64,000 nucleotides of DNA, from the NCBI RefSeq assembly GCF_025717065.2, contig NZ_JAOVZO020000023.1:186001-250000 (forward strand). Direction: 5' to 3'. This stretch comes from Tahibacter soli. GTDB lineage: Bacteria; Pseudomonadota; Gammaproteobacteria; Xanthomonadales; Rhodanobacteraceae. The translations under genes were made by a program, and so were the position numbers. Under the pieces are notes generated by a model, which saw only the letters and a program-made list of their open reading frames with translations, made no database searches and was not told the DNA's origin. Of the stretch, positions 19,666 to 28,228 are shown in pieces; position 1 is the stretch's first letter, and each line of letters opens with the position of its first letter.

Positions 19666-20646
19666 ATGATCGTCGGCCAGTCGGTTGCGTCGCATGCGAT
19701 GCTCGCGAGCTTGCGGCGCTTCGCTTCGTGCGCGGTGCCGGTGCTGCTCGAAGGCGAAACCGGTACCGGCAAGGAGCTCGCGGCGCGCGAGATACACTAC
19801 GCCGGCCCGCGTGCGCAAAAGCCCTTCGTGCCGGTCAACTGCGGCGCGCTGCCCGACAGTCTCATCGAAAGCGAGCTGTTCGGTCACCGGCGCGGCGCGT
19901 TCACCGATGCCAAGAGCGAGCAGCCGGGCCTCGTCGAACTCGCGCACGGCGGTACGTTGTTTCTCGACGAAGTCGATACGCTGTCGCCGAAAGCGCAGGT
20001 GACGCTGCTGCGTTTTCTGCAGGATCGCGAGTACCGGCCGGTCGGCGGTCGCGTCGCGCGCGTCGCCGACGTGCGCATCGTCGCGGCGACGAACGCATCG
20101 CTCGAGCAGCTTTCGCTCGAACGCCGCTTTCGCCGCGACCTGTACTATCGACTCAACGCGCTGTATCTGCGCGTGCAGCCGCTGCGCGAACGCGTCGCCG
20201 ACATCGCGCCGCTCGCGCAGCATTTTCTCGAGATCGCGGCGCGGCAGCTCGGGGCGGCGCCGAAACGCTGGACCGACGCCGCGTTCGCCGCGCTCGCCGC
20301 GCACGCGTGGCCCGGCAACGTGCGCGAACTCGAAAACGTCGCGCTGCGCGCGTACGTGAACGCCGACGGCGCCACGGTCGGCGTCGCGGAACTCGCGGCG
20401 GCCGATCCGGCGTTCGCCGCGGCGAGCGCCGAGCCCGCGCAGGCGGCACCGCGCGACGCGAGCTTCAGCGCGTCGAAGGCGCGCGCGATCGCGTCGTTCG
20501 AACGCACCTTTCTGACGAACCTGCTGCGCGACGCCGGCGGCAACGTCACGACCGCGGCGAAGCTCGCGGACATCGAGCGGCGCCAGCTCGGCAAGCTGCT
20601 CAAGAAGCACGGCATCGCGCGCGCCGCCTTTCGCGAACCCTCTTAG
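19666..20646 (+). CDS. Sensor-less sigma-54-dependent activator (AAA+ plus Fis-type HTH)
   Basis: A 326-residue enhancer-binding protein that begins directly with the AAA+ domain (MIVGQSVASHAMLASL). Walker A is GETGTGKE (30-37). The sigma-54 contact loop is GAFTDA (77-82, a variant of GAFTGA). Walker B is GGTLFLDEVD. Sensor II (WPGNVRELENV) and a C-terminal Fis-like helix-turn-helix (DAGGNVTTAAKLADIERRQLGKLLKKHGI) follow. There is no receiver, GAF or PAS domain, so activity must be controlled by expression or by a partner, as in PspF. It ends 158 bases before a near-consensus -24/-12 promoter that faces the eCIS operon, and I infer it drives that operon. The Shine-Dalgarno GGAGG supports this start. 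Confidence 0.92.
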   Translation: MIVGQSVASHAMLASLRRFASCAVPVLLEGETGTGKELAAREIHYAGPRAQKPFVPVNCGALPDSLIESELFGHRRGAFTDAKSEQPGLVELAHGGTLFLDEVDTLSPKAQVTLLRFLQDREYRPVGGRVARVADVRIVAATNASLEQLSLERRFRRDLYYRLNALYLRVQPLRERVADIAPLAQHFLEIAARQLGAAPKRWTDAAFAALAAHAWPGNVRELENVALRAYVNADGATVGVAELAAADPAFAAASAEPAQAAPRDASFSASKARAIASFERTFLTNLLRDAGGNVTTAAKLADIERRQLGKLLKKHGIARAAFREPS

Positions 20647-20804
20647 TTCCCCGTCGTCGCGGCGTTCTTCGCGCATGCGTCTGTTCCCGGGCGGGTGGAT
20701 TTTGCCCCGGCATTCGGCCCGAAGCGGGTCGGCACGGCCCCGGTCGCTTCGTACGTACAAGTAAAAATAATCGCAAAGACAACATCTTGTGTTCGCGCGA
20801 TCTC

Positions 20805-20819
20805 TGGCACGCGTGTTGC
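20805..20819 (+). promoter_or_regulatory. Sigma-54 (-24/-12) promoter of the eCIS operon
   Basis: TGGCACGCGTGTTGC has the invariant GG and GC elements separated by exactly ten bases and matches the TGGCAC-N5-TTGC consensus completely. Transcription would start near 20831, giving a leader of about 23 bases before the ATG at 20854. An unusually AT-rich stretch (20757-20790) lies immediately upstream and may aid DNA bending or hold activator sites. The promoter follows the gene for a sigma-54 activator by 158 bases. Confidence 0.82.
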
Positions 20820-20853
20820 GTTGCCGTACCGGTCCGACCCGCAGGCACCCGCG

Positions 20854-21123
20854 ATGCACGAGCCGTTCGACGCGCAGTCCGATCCTCCCGGCGAAATCGA
20901 AAGCGCCGTGATCGGCTATCTGCGCAGCCACCCCGACGCCGCCGACACGCTCGACGGCATCGTCGGCTGGTGGCTGCCGCGGCAGCGCTACGAAACGCAG
21001 CGCACGCGCATCGAGGCGGTGCTGTCGGCGCTCGTCGCGCGCGGCCTGTTGCGCGTGAGCGGCCTGCCCGGCGGGGCCGAGCTGTACGCGTTGAAAGAAC
21101 CGCCGACCACGCCGCCGCCCTGA
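20854..21123 (+). CDS. Small winged-helix-like protein, first gene of the eCIS operon
   Basis: An 89-residue protein (SAVIGYLRSHPDAADTLDGI, then WWLPRQRYETQRTRIEAVLSALVARGLL) whose helical pattern ending in a beta-hairpin (RVSGLPGGAELYAL) resembles a winged helix. Its position directly behind the sigma-54 promoter and 31 bases before the sheath gene puts it in the injection-system operon. It could be a regulator of the cluster or an assembly helper. I know no proven function. Start chosen at 20854 since the upstream frame crosses the promoter. Confidence 0.75.
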   Translation: MHEPFDAQSDPPGEIESAVIGYLRSHPDAADTLDGIVGWWLPRQRYETQRTRIEAVLSALVARGLLRVSGLPGGAELYALKEPPTTPPP

Positions 21124-21154
21124 GCGCGCGCGGCCCCACGAGCAGGAGAACTCC

Positions 21155-22654
21155 ATGCCAGTCGCACTCACTTATCCGGGCGTCTACGTCGAAGAAATTC
21201 CGAGCGGCGTGCGCACGATCACCGGCGTCGCGACGTCGATCGCCGCGTTCGTCGGATGGGCAACGAAGGGACCGACCGACGATGCGGGGCTGGTGCTCTC
21301 GTGGAGCGACTACGTGCGCAAGTACGGCGAACTCGATCCGCGCAGCTATCTGGGCTACGCCGTCAGCCAGTTTTTCGCCAACGGCGGACAGCGCGCCTAC
21401 ATCGTGCGCCTGGCCAAGGGCGCGCTCGCGTCGAAGGTCGAACTCAAAAGCGACGCGGCGGCGCTGGCGCTGACGGTTTCCGCACGCAGTCCCGGATCGT
21501 GGGGCGACGACTACGCGGTGACGGTCAAGGCGGTCGATCCCGACAACGGCACGAAGCGTTTTCGCCTCGTCGTGTCGAACTGGAAACTCGGCGTCGTCGT
21601 CGAGACGTTCGAGAACGTGGCGATGTCGCCGACGCACGCGCGCTTCGTCGACAACGTGCTCAAGGCCGAATCGCTGTTCGTCACGTCGGTCGCGACCGGC
21701 GCGGACCTGCCCGCGAACACTCCGAAGGGAGAAGTCCATAAACTCGGCGGCGGCAGCAACGGCGACGAGCTCAAACCGGACACGGCAGACTTCGAGACCG
21801 CGGCGCTCGCGTCGACCGGCGTGCTCGATCGCGTCGATCTGTTCAACCTCTTGTGCGTGCCGGGTGCGACGACGCCCGGCACGATCAAGTCGCTGCAGGC
21901 CTATTGCCGCAAGCGGCGCGCATTCATGATCGCCGACTGCGTGTCGACGGCGACGTCCGACTCGCTCAAGAACGGCCCTGACGGCAATCTCACGGGCACC
22001 GACTCCATCAATGCGGCGTTCTACTTCCCGTGGTTGTACGCGCCCGACCCGGCGCAAGAAAACCGGCCGCGCCTGTTTCCGCCGAGCGGCTTCATGGCCG
22101 GCATCTATGCGCGCACGGACACCCAGCGCGGCGTCTGGAAAGCGCCGGCCGGCAGCGAAGCGAGCCTGACCGGCGCCATCGACACGAAAGAGCGCGCCAC
22201 CGACGACCAGAACGGCGTACTCAATCCGCTCGCGATCAACTGCATTCGCAACTTTCCGGTGTACGGCATCGTCGCGTGGGGCGCGCGCACGCTCCAAGGC
22301 AACGACGAGCGCGGCTCGGAGTGGAAATACATCCCGGTGCGGCGCACGGCGCTGTTCATCGAGGAAACGCTGTACCGCGCGACGAAGTGGGTCGTGTTCG
22401 AACCGAACGACGAACCGCTGTGGGCGCAGATCCGCCTGAACATCGGCGCGTTCATGCACGACCTGTTCCGCCAGGGCGCGTTCCAGGGCGCATCGCCCAA
22501 GGACGCGTACTTCGTCAAATGCGACAAGGAAACGACGACGCAGAGCGACATCAATCGCGGCATCGTCAACATCGTGGTCGGCTTCGCGCCGCTCAAACCC
22601 GCCGAGTTCGTGGTGATCAAGCTGCAGCAGATCGCCGGCGACATCCAGACCTGA
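21155..22654 (+). CDS. eCIS contractile sheath protein
   Basis: A 499-residue phage-tail-sheath family protein beginning MPVALTYPGVYVEEIPSGVR and ITGVATSIAAFVGWATKGP, the canonical sheath N-terminus. The C-terminal part contains NCIRNFPVYGIVAWGARTL, FIEETLYRATKWVVFEPND and the closing FVVIKLQQIAGD. Sheath subunits stack around the inner tube and contract to drive it into a target. Only one sheath gene is present, whereas Afp/PVC-type systems carry about three paralogues. AGGAG precedes the start. Confidence 0.95.
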   Translation: MPVALTYPGVYVEEIPSGVRTITGVATSIAAFVGWATKGPTDDAGLVLSWSDYVRKYGELDPRSYLGYAVSQFFANGGQRAYIVRLAKGALASKVELKSDAAALALTVSARSPGSWGDDYAVTVKAVDPDNGTKRFRLVVSNWKLGVVVETFENVAMSPTHARFVDNVLKAESLFVTSVATGADLPANTPKGEVHKLGGGSNGDELKPDTADFETAALASTGVLDRVDLFNLLCVPGATTPGTIKSLQAYCRKRRAFMIADCVSTATSDSLKNGPDGNLTGTDSINAAFYFPWLYAPDPAQENRPRLFPPSGFMAGIYARTDTQRGVWKAPAGSEASLTGAIDTKERATDDQNGVLNPLAINCIRNFPVYGIVAWGARTLQGNDERGSEWKYIPVRRTALFIEETLYRATKWVVFEPNDEPLWAQIRLNIGAFMHDLFRQGAFQGASPKDAYFVKCDKETTTQSDINRGIVNIVVGFAPLKPAEFVVIKLQQIAGDIQT

Positions 22655-22666
22655 GGACACACAGCC

Positions 22667-23182
22667 ATGGCGCAGTTCACCGTCAACGCGCAGCGTTTCG
22701 ATCCGTACAAGAACTTCAAGTTTCGCGTGAAGTGGGACGGTCGTTACGTTGCCGGCGTCAGCAAGGTCGGCGGCCTGAAGCGCACGACCGAAGTCGTGGA
22801 GCACCGCGAGGGCGGCGATCCGAGCACGTCTCGCAAATCGCCCGGCCGCACCAAGTACGAAGCGGTCACGATCGAGCGCGGCGTCACGCACGACCTCGAA
22901 TTCGAGAAATGGGCGAACAAGGTGTGGAGCTTCGGCGGCGGCCTCGGTGCGGAAGCGTCGCTCAAGGACTTCCGCAAGGACATCATCATCGAGGTGTACA
23001 ACGAGGCGGGGCAGCTCGCGCTCGCGTACAAGCTGTTCCGCTGCTGGGTGTCGGAGTACCAGGCGCTGCCCGATCTCGACGCGAACGCGAACGCGGTCGC
23101 GATCCAGCACATCAAGATCGAGAACGAGGGCTGGCAGCGCGACGTCGAAGTCGCCGAGCCGTCCGAACCGGTGCTGGCGTAA
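22667..23182 (+). CDS. eCIS inner tube protein
   Basis: A 171-residue gp19/Hcp-like tube subunit. It starts QRFDPYKNFKFRVKWDGRYV and has the family phrase AGVSKVGGLKRTTEVVEHREGGDP, then KYEAVTIERGVTHDLEFEKWA and a C-terminal IQHIKIENEGWQRD. It forms the rigid inner tube that carries cargo. The gene lies 12 bases after the sheath stop. It is the only gp19-like tube gene seen, with a second tube-like adaptor encoded at 35375. Confidence 0.95.
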   Translation: MAQFTVNAQRFDPYKNFKFRVKWDGRYVAGVSKVGGLKRTTEVVEHREGGDPSTSRKSPGRTKYEAVTIERGVTHDLEFEKWANKVWSFGGGLGAEASLKDFRKDIIIEVYNEAGQLALAYKLFRCWVSEYQALPDLDANANAVAIQHIKIENEGWQRDVEVAEPSEPVLA

Positions 23183-23189
23183 CGCGCGC

Positions 23190-23903
23190 ATGCGCACCTT
23201 CGACGCGAGCGCGCTGCTCGACGCGTGGGAGCACGGCTACGGCCTGCCGCCGCCGCAGCGCGCGCTCGCGCTGCTCGCGTACGGCTGGCCGCACGTGCCG
23301 CGCGACGAGCTCGCGAGCGCGCCGCTCGGCCGGCGCGACGCGTGGCTCGCGCGGTTGCGCATCGCGCTGTTCGGTCCCGAGCTCGCGTTCGTCGCGACGT
23401 GCCCGCACTGCGCGAGCGTCGTCGAATCGACGCTCGACGCCGCGCCGCTCGCGCTCGACGCGCCGCCGCCCGATCCGCGATCGATCGAGATCGACGGCGC
23501 CCGCGTGACCCTGCGCGCCGCGACGAGCGCCGATCTCGCCGACCTGCCGCGCGATGCCGACGCCGCTCGACGCCTGCTGGCGCTGCGCGTGATCGACGCG
23601 GGCGACACGACGCTCGACGCGGATGCGCTGACCGAGGCGTCGCTCGCGGCGATCGCCGACGCGCTGGCGCAGATCGACCCCGGCGCCGCGACCGATCTCG
23701 CGCTCGACTGCCCCGACTGCGGCGCGCGCTGGCACGGCGGGCTCGACATCGCGGCGTTCCTGTGGCGCGAAATCGACGCGTGGGCACGGCGCACCTTGCG
23801 CGAAGTGCATGCGCTGGCGCGCGCGTACGCGTGGCGCGAGGCCGACGTGCTCGCGCTGTCGCCGACGCGGCGCAAACTCTATCTGGAGCTGTGCGGCGCA
23901 TGA
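23190..23903 (+). CDS. T4 gp26-like baseplate protein with zinc-type CxxC pairs
   Basis: A 237-residue protein resembling the T4 baseplate family found in contractile systems: RALALLAYGWPHVPRDELASAPLGRRDAWLARLRIALFGP. Two CxxC pairs (ATCPHCASVVE near residue 70 and DCPDCGARWHG near 175) suggest a structural zinc. The C-terminal helix (WREADVLALSPTRRKLYLEL) is typical of the family. It probably belongs to the central baseplate or assists its assembly. It starts eight bases after the tube gene and overlaps the next gene by an ATGA. Confidence 0.8.
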   Translation: MRTFDASALLDAWEHGYGLPPPQRALALLAYGWPHVPRDELASAPLGRRDAWLARLRIALFGPELAFVATCPHCASVVESTLDAAPLALDAPPPDPRSIEIDGARVTLRAATSADLADLPRDADAARRLLALRVIDAGDTTLDADALTEASLAAIADALAQIDPGAATDLALDCPDCGARWHGGLDIAAFLWREIDAWARRTLREVHALARAYAWREADVLALSPTRRKLYLELCGA

Positions 23904-24667
23904 AGACGACCGATACCGGTTCGCGCGGCGATTTCCTCTCGACCGTGATCGATCGCGCGCACGGCCGCGGGCGTCCCGACGCGCCGCTCGTCGCGCCGCG
24001 GCCGGCGAGCCTGTTCGAGCCGGGCGCGACGTCGATCGCCGAGGCGGTCGAATCGGCAGCGGCCGAGACGCCGTCGCCCGCGTCGCCGCGCGCGGACGCA
24101 CCGATCGCGCGCGAGCCCGTGCCGCGTATCGCGCCGCCACACGCGGCCGATCCCGCGCGCGTCGCACCGGCGACCTCGCCGCCGCCCGCGATGCCGCAGA
24201 TCGTGCATGCGCAACATTTCCACATCGCCGCAGAAATGCCGCCGCCGCACGTGCGGCCCGCCGCCGCTGCCCCGGCACTCGCGGTGACGGCAACGCTGCC
24301 ACGCATCGCACCAGCGCATGACGACATCGCCGCGACCGCGCCGCGCGCCGTGCACGACGCGGCGCCGGAACCGCGCCGCGACAACGCCGTCGTGCCGCGC
24401 ATCGACGCGCCCGGCCCGCGCGTGGCCGCACTGCTGCCGAACCGCGACGTCGTCGCCGCGTTCGCCGCGCAGACGCCGTCGCTCCCCGTGCCGTCGCGCG
24501 AAGCCGCGGCGCTCACGGCGCCGTCGCCCGGGCCGGTCGTCACGATCAGCATCGGTCGCGTCGAAGTGCGCGCGCCGGCCGCGACGCCTGCCGCGACACG
24601 CGCGACGGCGCAGCCGCGCCCGGCGGCGCTGTCCGACTATCTCGGCCGCAAGGAGCGCGCGCGATGA
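23900..24667 (+). CDS. Pro/Ala-rich eCIS protein of unknown function
   Basis: A 255-residue low-complexity protein. A short N-terminal motif (FLSTVIDRAHGRGRPDAP, then RPASLFEPG) and a C-terminal motif (VVTISIGRVEVRAP, then LSDYLGRKE) bracket about 180 Pro/Ala-rich, probably disordered residues. I recall such bracketed proteins beside baseplate and cap genes in related clusters, but no function is established to my knowledge. Its stop overlaps the next start (ATGA), and its own start overlaps the previous stop. It could be a flexible linker or ruler-like component; that is speculation. Confidence 0.75.
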   Translation: MKTTDTGSRGDFLSTVIDRAHGRGRPDAPLVAPRPASLFEPGATSIAEAVESAAAETPSPASPRADAPIAREPVPRIAPPHAADPARVAPATSPPPAMPQIVHAQHFHIAAEMPPPHVRPAAAAPALAVTATLPRIAPAHDDIAATAPRAVHDAAPEPRRDNAVVPRIDAPGPRVAALLPNRDVVAAFAAQTPSLPVPSREAAALTAPSPGPVVTISIGRVEVRAPAATPAATRATAQPRPAALSDYLGRKERAR

Positions 24668-25941
24668 GCAACTCCCTCGCCATCGCCGCGACGACGCTGA
24701 CGCTGCGCGCGCTGCTCGAAAAGGAAATTCCGCTGCGCGACGCGGGCCTGCCGGGCCTGAAGGTCACCACCTTGCCGCCCGATCTCGCGCGCAAGAACGC
24801 CGCCGACGTCGGCGCGCAGCTCAACGTGTTCCTGTACCAGACCGCGGTCAACGCCGCGTGGCGCAACCAGGCCGCGCCGACGCAGACGCGGCCCGGCGAA
24901 ACCGGCCGGCCGCCGCTCGGGCTGAACCTGCATTACCTGCTCACCGCCTACGGCGACGACACCGACGACGAAAGCATCAGCCATCGCGTGCTCGGCGGCG
25001 CGATGGGCGTGCTGCACGATCACGCGCTGCTCGGCCGCGACGAGATCCGCGGCGCGCTCGCCGGCAACGATCTCGCCGACCAGTTCGAACGCCTGCGCGT
25101 CACGCCGCTGACGCTGCCGATGGACGAAATGTCGAAATTGTGGACGGCGCTGCAGACGAACTATCGCGTCTCGGCCGGCTACGAGGTGACGGTCGTCCTG
25201 ATCGACAGCCTCGCCGCGTCGCGCGCGGCGCTGCCCGTGCTCACGCGCGGCAAGGACGATCGCGGTCCCGAAGCGACCGCGGGCCTCGCGCCGCAGATCG
25301 CCGAACTCGTCTATCCGCGCTCGCAGCAGGCGGCGCGCCTCGGCGAGCGGGTGGTGCTCAAGGGCACGCCGTTCGACCGCACGAAGACGACGCTGCGCTT
25401 CACGTCGACGCGGCTCGCCGCGCCGCTCGAGCTGCCGCCGCTCGCGGGCGGTGCGCCCGACGAAGTGGCGTTCGAGCTGCCGGCGGCGGCCGATCCCGCG
25501 GCGGCCGACTGGGTGCCGGGCTGGTATTCGCTCGCGGCCGTCGTCGGCGCGCCGGGCGGACCGAAGCTCGTCAGCAACGAGGTGGCGTTCGCGCTCGCGC
25601 CGACGATTTCGCTCGCGTCGGTCATCAGCGTCAACCCCGACGATCCCGCGCTGCGCGACGTCGCGGTGACCGTCGCCGGCGCGCCGCGCTGCATCGCCGG
25701 CCAGCGCGTGACGCTCGCGTTCGGCGACCGCCAGGCCGACGCCGTGTCGCCGCCGGTGCCGCCGCCGTGGCCCGCGCCGCCGCCGCCGTTCGATCCGAAC
25801 TTCGACGTGAAGAAGGTGGCGACCGGCCAGACCTATCTCGTGCGCCTGCGCGTCGACGGCGTCGACAGCATCCCGGTGATCGTCACCGGGGCGCCGCCGC
25901 TGCCGGCGTTCGATCCGGCGCAGCAGGTGGTCGTGCCATGA
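24664..25941 (+). CDS. eCIS cap/terminator protein (DUF4255, Pvc16/Afp16-like)
   Basis: A 425-residue protein. Residues 1-190 match the DUF4255 domain: LAIAATTLTLRALLEKEI, LNVFLYQTAVNAAWRNQ, LGLNLHYLLTAYGDD, LLGGAMG-like HRVLGGAMGVLHDHALL and LWTALQTNYRVSAGYEV. In characterised systems Afp16/Pvc16 caps the distal end of tube and sheath and sets or stabilises particle length. The C-terminal half is beta-rich (VVLKGTPFDRTKTTLRF onward) and looks Ig-like. It overlaps both neighbours by ATGA. Confidence 0.88.
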   Translation: MSNSLAIAATTLTLRALLEKEIPLRDAGLPGLKVTTLPPDLARKNAADVGAQLNVFLYQTAVNAAWRNQAAPTQTRPGETGRPPLGLNLHYLLTAYGDDTDDESISHRVLGGAMGVLHDHALLGRDEIRGALAGNDLADQFERLRVTPLTLPMDEMSKLWTALQTNYRVSAGYEVTVVLIDSLAASRAALPVLTRGKDDRGPEATAGLAPQIAELVYPRSQQAARLGERVVLKGTPFDRTKTTLRFTSTRLAAPLELPPLAGGAPDEVAFELPAAADPAAADWVPGWYSLAAVVGAPGGPKLVSNEVAFALAPTISLASVISVNPDDPALRDVAVTVAGAPRCIAGQRVTLAFGDRQADAVSPPVPPPWPAPPPPFDPNFDVKKVATGQTYLVRLRVDGVDSIPVIVTGAPPLPAFDPAQQVVVP

Positions 25942-27965
25942 GCGCGTTCGAGCGCTGGCAGGCCGCGAACAACCGCTATCTCGCGAACGAGATCGCCGGC
26001 CTGCGTGCGCGGCTCGAACGCCTCGCCGCGTCGGCCGCGAGCGACGCGGCCGAACCGTCGTGGCGCCAGCGCTGGCTCAAGCCCGCCGAAGCGTCGAGCC
26101 CCGCGGCGCCGGCCGTGGCCGTCGTCGAGGCCGGCGAAGACGCGGACGACGCGCCGACGCCGGCGCTCGTCGTGCTCGCGCGGCGCCTGCAGCTGTCGGA
26201 TTTCGAGCGCGACGTGCTGCTGTTGTGCGCCGCGATGGAACTCGACACGCGCATCGCGCCGCTGTGCGCGCGGGCGCAGGCCGACGCGAACAAACCGTAC
26301 CCGACGTTCGCGCTCGCGCTGGCGCTGTTCGACCGGCCCGCGTGGGATGCGCTGTCGCCCGAGCGGCCGTTGCGCTACTGGCAGATCGTCAACGTGCACC
26401 AGTCGATGACGCAGGCGCTCGTCGCGAGCGCGCTGCGCGCCGACGAACGCATCGTGAGCTATCTGAAGGGCGCCAACTACCTCGACGACCGCATCGCGCC
26501 GCTCGTCGGTGCGCTGCCCGAATACGACGGCGACGCGCCGCCGTCGCTGCAGGCGTGCGTCGACGCGATCGTCGAACGACTGCATGCCGCCGACGCGCCG
26601 ATCGTCGAACTCGTCGGCAGCGATCCGGCGAGCAAGCGGCTCGTCGCCGCGCGCGTCGCCGACGCCTTGAACCTGCGCGTCTGCCGCATCGGCGCCGACG
26701 CGATTCCGCAGGCGCCGGCCGAACTCGAGGCGCTCGCGCGGCTGTGGCAGCGCGAATGCGCGCTGCTGCCGCTCGCGCTGTACGTCGACGCGTACGACGC
26801 CGATCGCGCCGGCAGCGCGGGCGCGGCGGTGCAGCGCGCGCTCGGCGCGTTCTCCGGGCTCGTGTTCTTCGACGTGCGCGAACCGTGGCCGCGCGTCGCG
26901 CGCGAAACGCTGCCGGTCGACGTCGCGAAACCGCTGCCGGCCGAACAGCGCGCGCTGTGGCTCGCCGCGCTCGGCGACGAACACGCGCCGACCGCCGCGC
27001 GCGTCGCCGTGCACTTCGATTTCGACGCCGCGACGATCGCCCGCGCCGCGGAACTGTCGCTGGCGCTCGCGAACGGCGACGCGGACCAGGTGCCCGCGCT
27101 TGCGTGGGCGCAGTGCGTCGCGCACGCGCGCCCGGTGCTCGACCAGCTCGCGCAGCCGGTCGAGGCGAAGGCGACGTGGGACGATCTGGCGCTGCCCGAC
27201 GCCGAGAAGTCGCTGCTGCGCCAGATCGCCGACCAGGTGGAACATCGCGGCACGGTGTACGACGACTACGGCTTTCGCGCGCGCATGAACCGGGGTCTGG
27301 GCATCAGCGTGCTGTTCGCGGGCGAAAGCGGCACCGGCAAGACGATGGCCGCCGAAGTGATCGCGAACGCGCTCGGCCTCCTGCTGTACCGCATCGATCT
27401 TTCCGCGGTCGTGAACAAGTACATCGGCGAGACCGAAAAGAACCTGCGGCGTTTGTTCGACGCGGCCGAATGCGGCGGCGCGATCCTGCTGTTCGACGAA
27501 GCCGACGCGCTGTTCGGCAAGCGCGGCGAGGTCAAGGACAGCCACGACCGCTATTCGAACATCGAGGTCAACTATCTCCTGCAGCGCATGGAGGCGTTTC
27601 GCGGATTGGCGATCCTCGCGACGAACATGAAGAGCGCGCTCGACGGCGCGTTCGTACGGCGCCTGCGCTTCATCGTCAAGTTTCCGTTTCCGGGCCTGCC
27701 CGAACGCGAGGCGATCTGGCGCCGCGCGCTGCCGGCCGGTCTTGCGACCGGCGCGATCGACTACGCGCGCCTGGCGCGTTTCAACCTCACCGGCGCGTCC
27801 ATCCATTCGATCGCGCTGAACGCCGCGTTTCTCGCGGCGCGCGCGAACGCGCCGCTGTCGATGCCGCTCTTGCTCGACGCCGCGCGCACCGAGTTCCGCA
27901 AGCTCGAGAAGCCGGTCAGCGACGGCGATTTCCGCTGGCTCGAACGCGCGGAGGGCGCCGCGTGA
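25938..27965 (+). CDS. eCIS AAA+ ATPase (Afp15/Pvc15-like)
   Basis: A 675-residue protein with one CDC48-type AAA+ module. Walker A is GESGTGKT (462-469), Walker B is ILLFDEADALFG (Asp520, Glu521), and RRLRFIVKFPFPGLPER holds the arginine-finger region. The first 400 residues form the divergent N-terminal domain usual for this family (LVVLARRLQLSDFERDVLLLCAAMELD). These ATPases are conserved in eCIS loci and in Afp/PVC are needed for assembly or cargo loading rather than for sheath recycling. Start and stop overlap the neighbours (ATGA, then GTGA). Confidence 0.93.
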   Translation: MSAFERWQAANNRYLANEIAGLRARLERLAASAASDAAEPSWRQRWLKPAEASSPAAPAVAVVEAGEDADDAPTPALVVLARRLQLSDFERDVLLLCAAMELDTRIAPLCARAQADANKPYPTFALALALFDRPAWDALSPERPLRYWQIVNVHQSMTQALVASALRADERIVSYLKGANYLDDRIAPLVGALPEYDGDAPPSLQACVDAIVERLHAADAPIVELVGSDPASKRLVAARVADALNLRVCRIGADAIPQAPAELEALARLWQRECALLPLALYVDAYDADRAGSAGAAVQRALGAFSGLVFFDVREPWPRVARETLPVDVAKPLPAEQRALWLAALGDEHAPTAARVAVHFDFDAATIARAAELSLALANGDADQVPALAWAQCVAHARPVLDQLAQPVEAKATWDDLALPDAEKSLLRQIADQVEHRGTVYDDYGFRARMNRGLGISVLFAGESGTGKTMAAEVIANALGLLLYRIDLSAVVNKYIGETEKNLRRLFDAAECGGAILLFDEADALFGKRGEVKDSHDRYSNIEVNYLLQRMEAFRGLAILATNMKSALDGAFVRRLRFIVKFPFPGLPEREAIWRRALPAGLATGAIDYARLARFNLTGASIHSIALNAAFLAARANAPLSMPLLLDAARTEFRKLEKPVSDGDFRWLERAEGAA

Positions 27966-28228
27966 AGATCGACCTGCACATCGAGCGCCTGGTGATCGAC
28001 GGCGCCGCGCACGACGCCGACGCGGTGCGCGCGGCGCTGACGCGGGAGCTGGCGCAGCGGTTCGCGGACGCGCCGCCCGATCTCGCGGGCTTCGCGGTGC
28101 CGAGCCTGCGCGCGATCGCGCCGGCCGCGCCGATGGGTACCGCGCAAGCGCTCGGCAGCGGCGTCGCGCAGGCGCTGTACGGCGCGCTCGCCGGCGACGG
28201 CGCGCCGCCCGCGAGAACGCCGCGATGA
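27962..28228 (+). CDS. Small conserved-type eCIS protein, GTG start
   Basis: An 88-residue protein reading MKIDLHIERLVIDGAAHDAD, then VRAALTRELAQRFADAPPDL and an Ala/Gly-rich tail. It starts with GTG inside the ATPase stop (GTGA) and ends in the ATGA that starts the first DUF4157 protein. The 'HIERLVIDG' opening is of a kind I associate with short proteins placed immediately before DUF4157 cargo genes, so a role in cargo loading is conceivable but unproven. Confidence 0.75.
   Translation: MKIDLHIERLVIDGAAHDADAVRAALTRELAQRFADAPPDLAGFAVPSLRAIAPAAPMGTAQALGSGVAQALYGALAGDGAPPARTPR

Noticed and set aside
23900-24667. Tape-measure protein
   Set aside because: At 255 residues with mostly Pro/Ala disorder and no long coiled coil it does not resemble a tape measure; it is kept as unknown.
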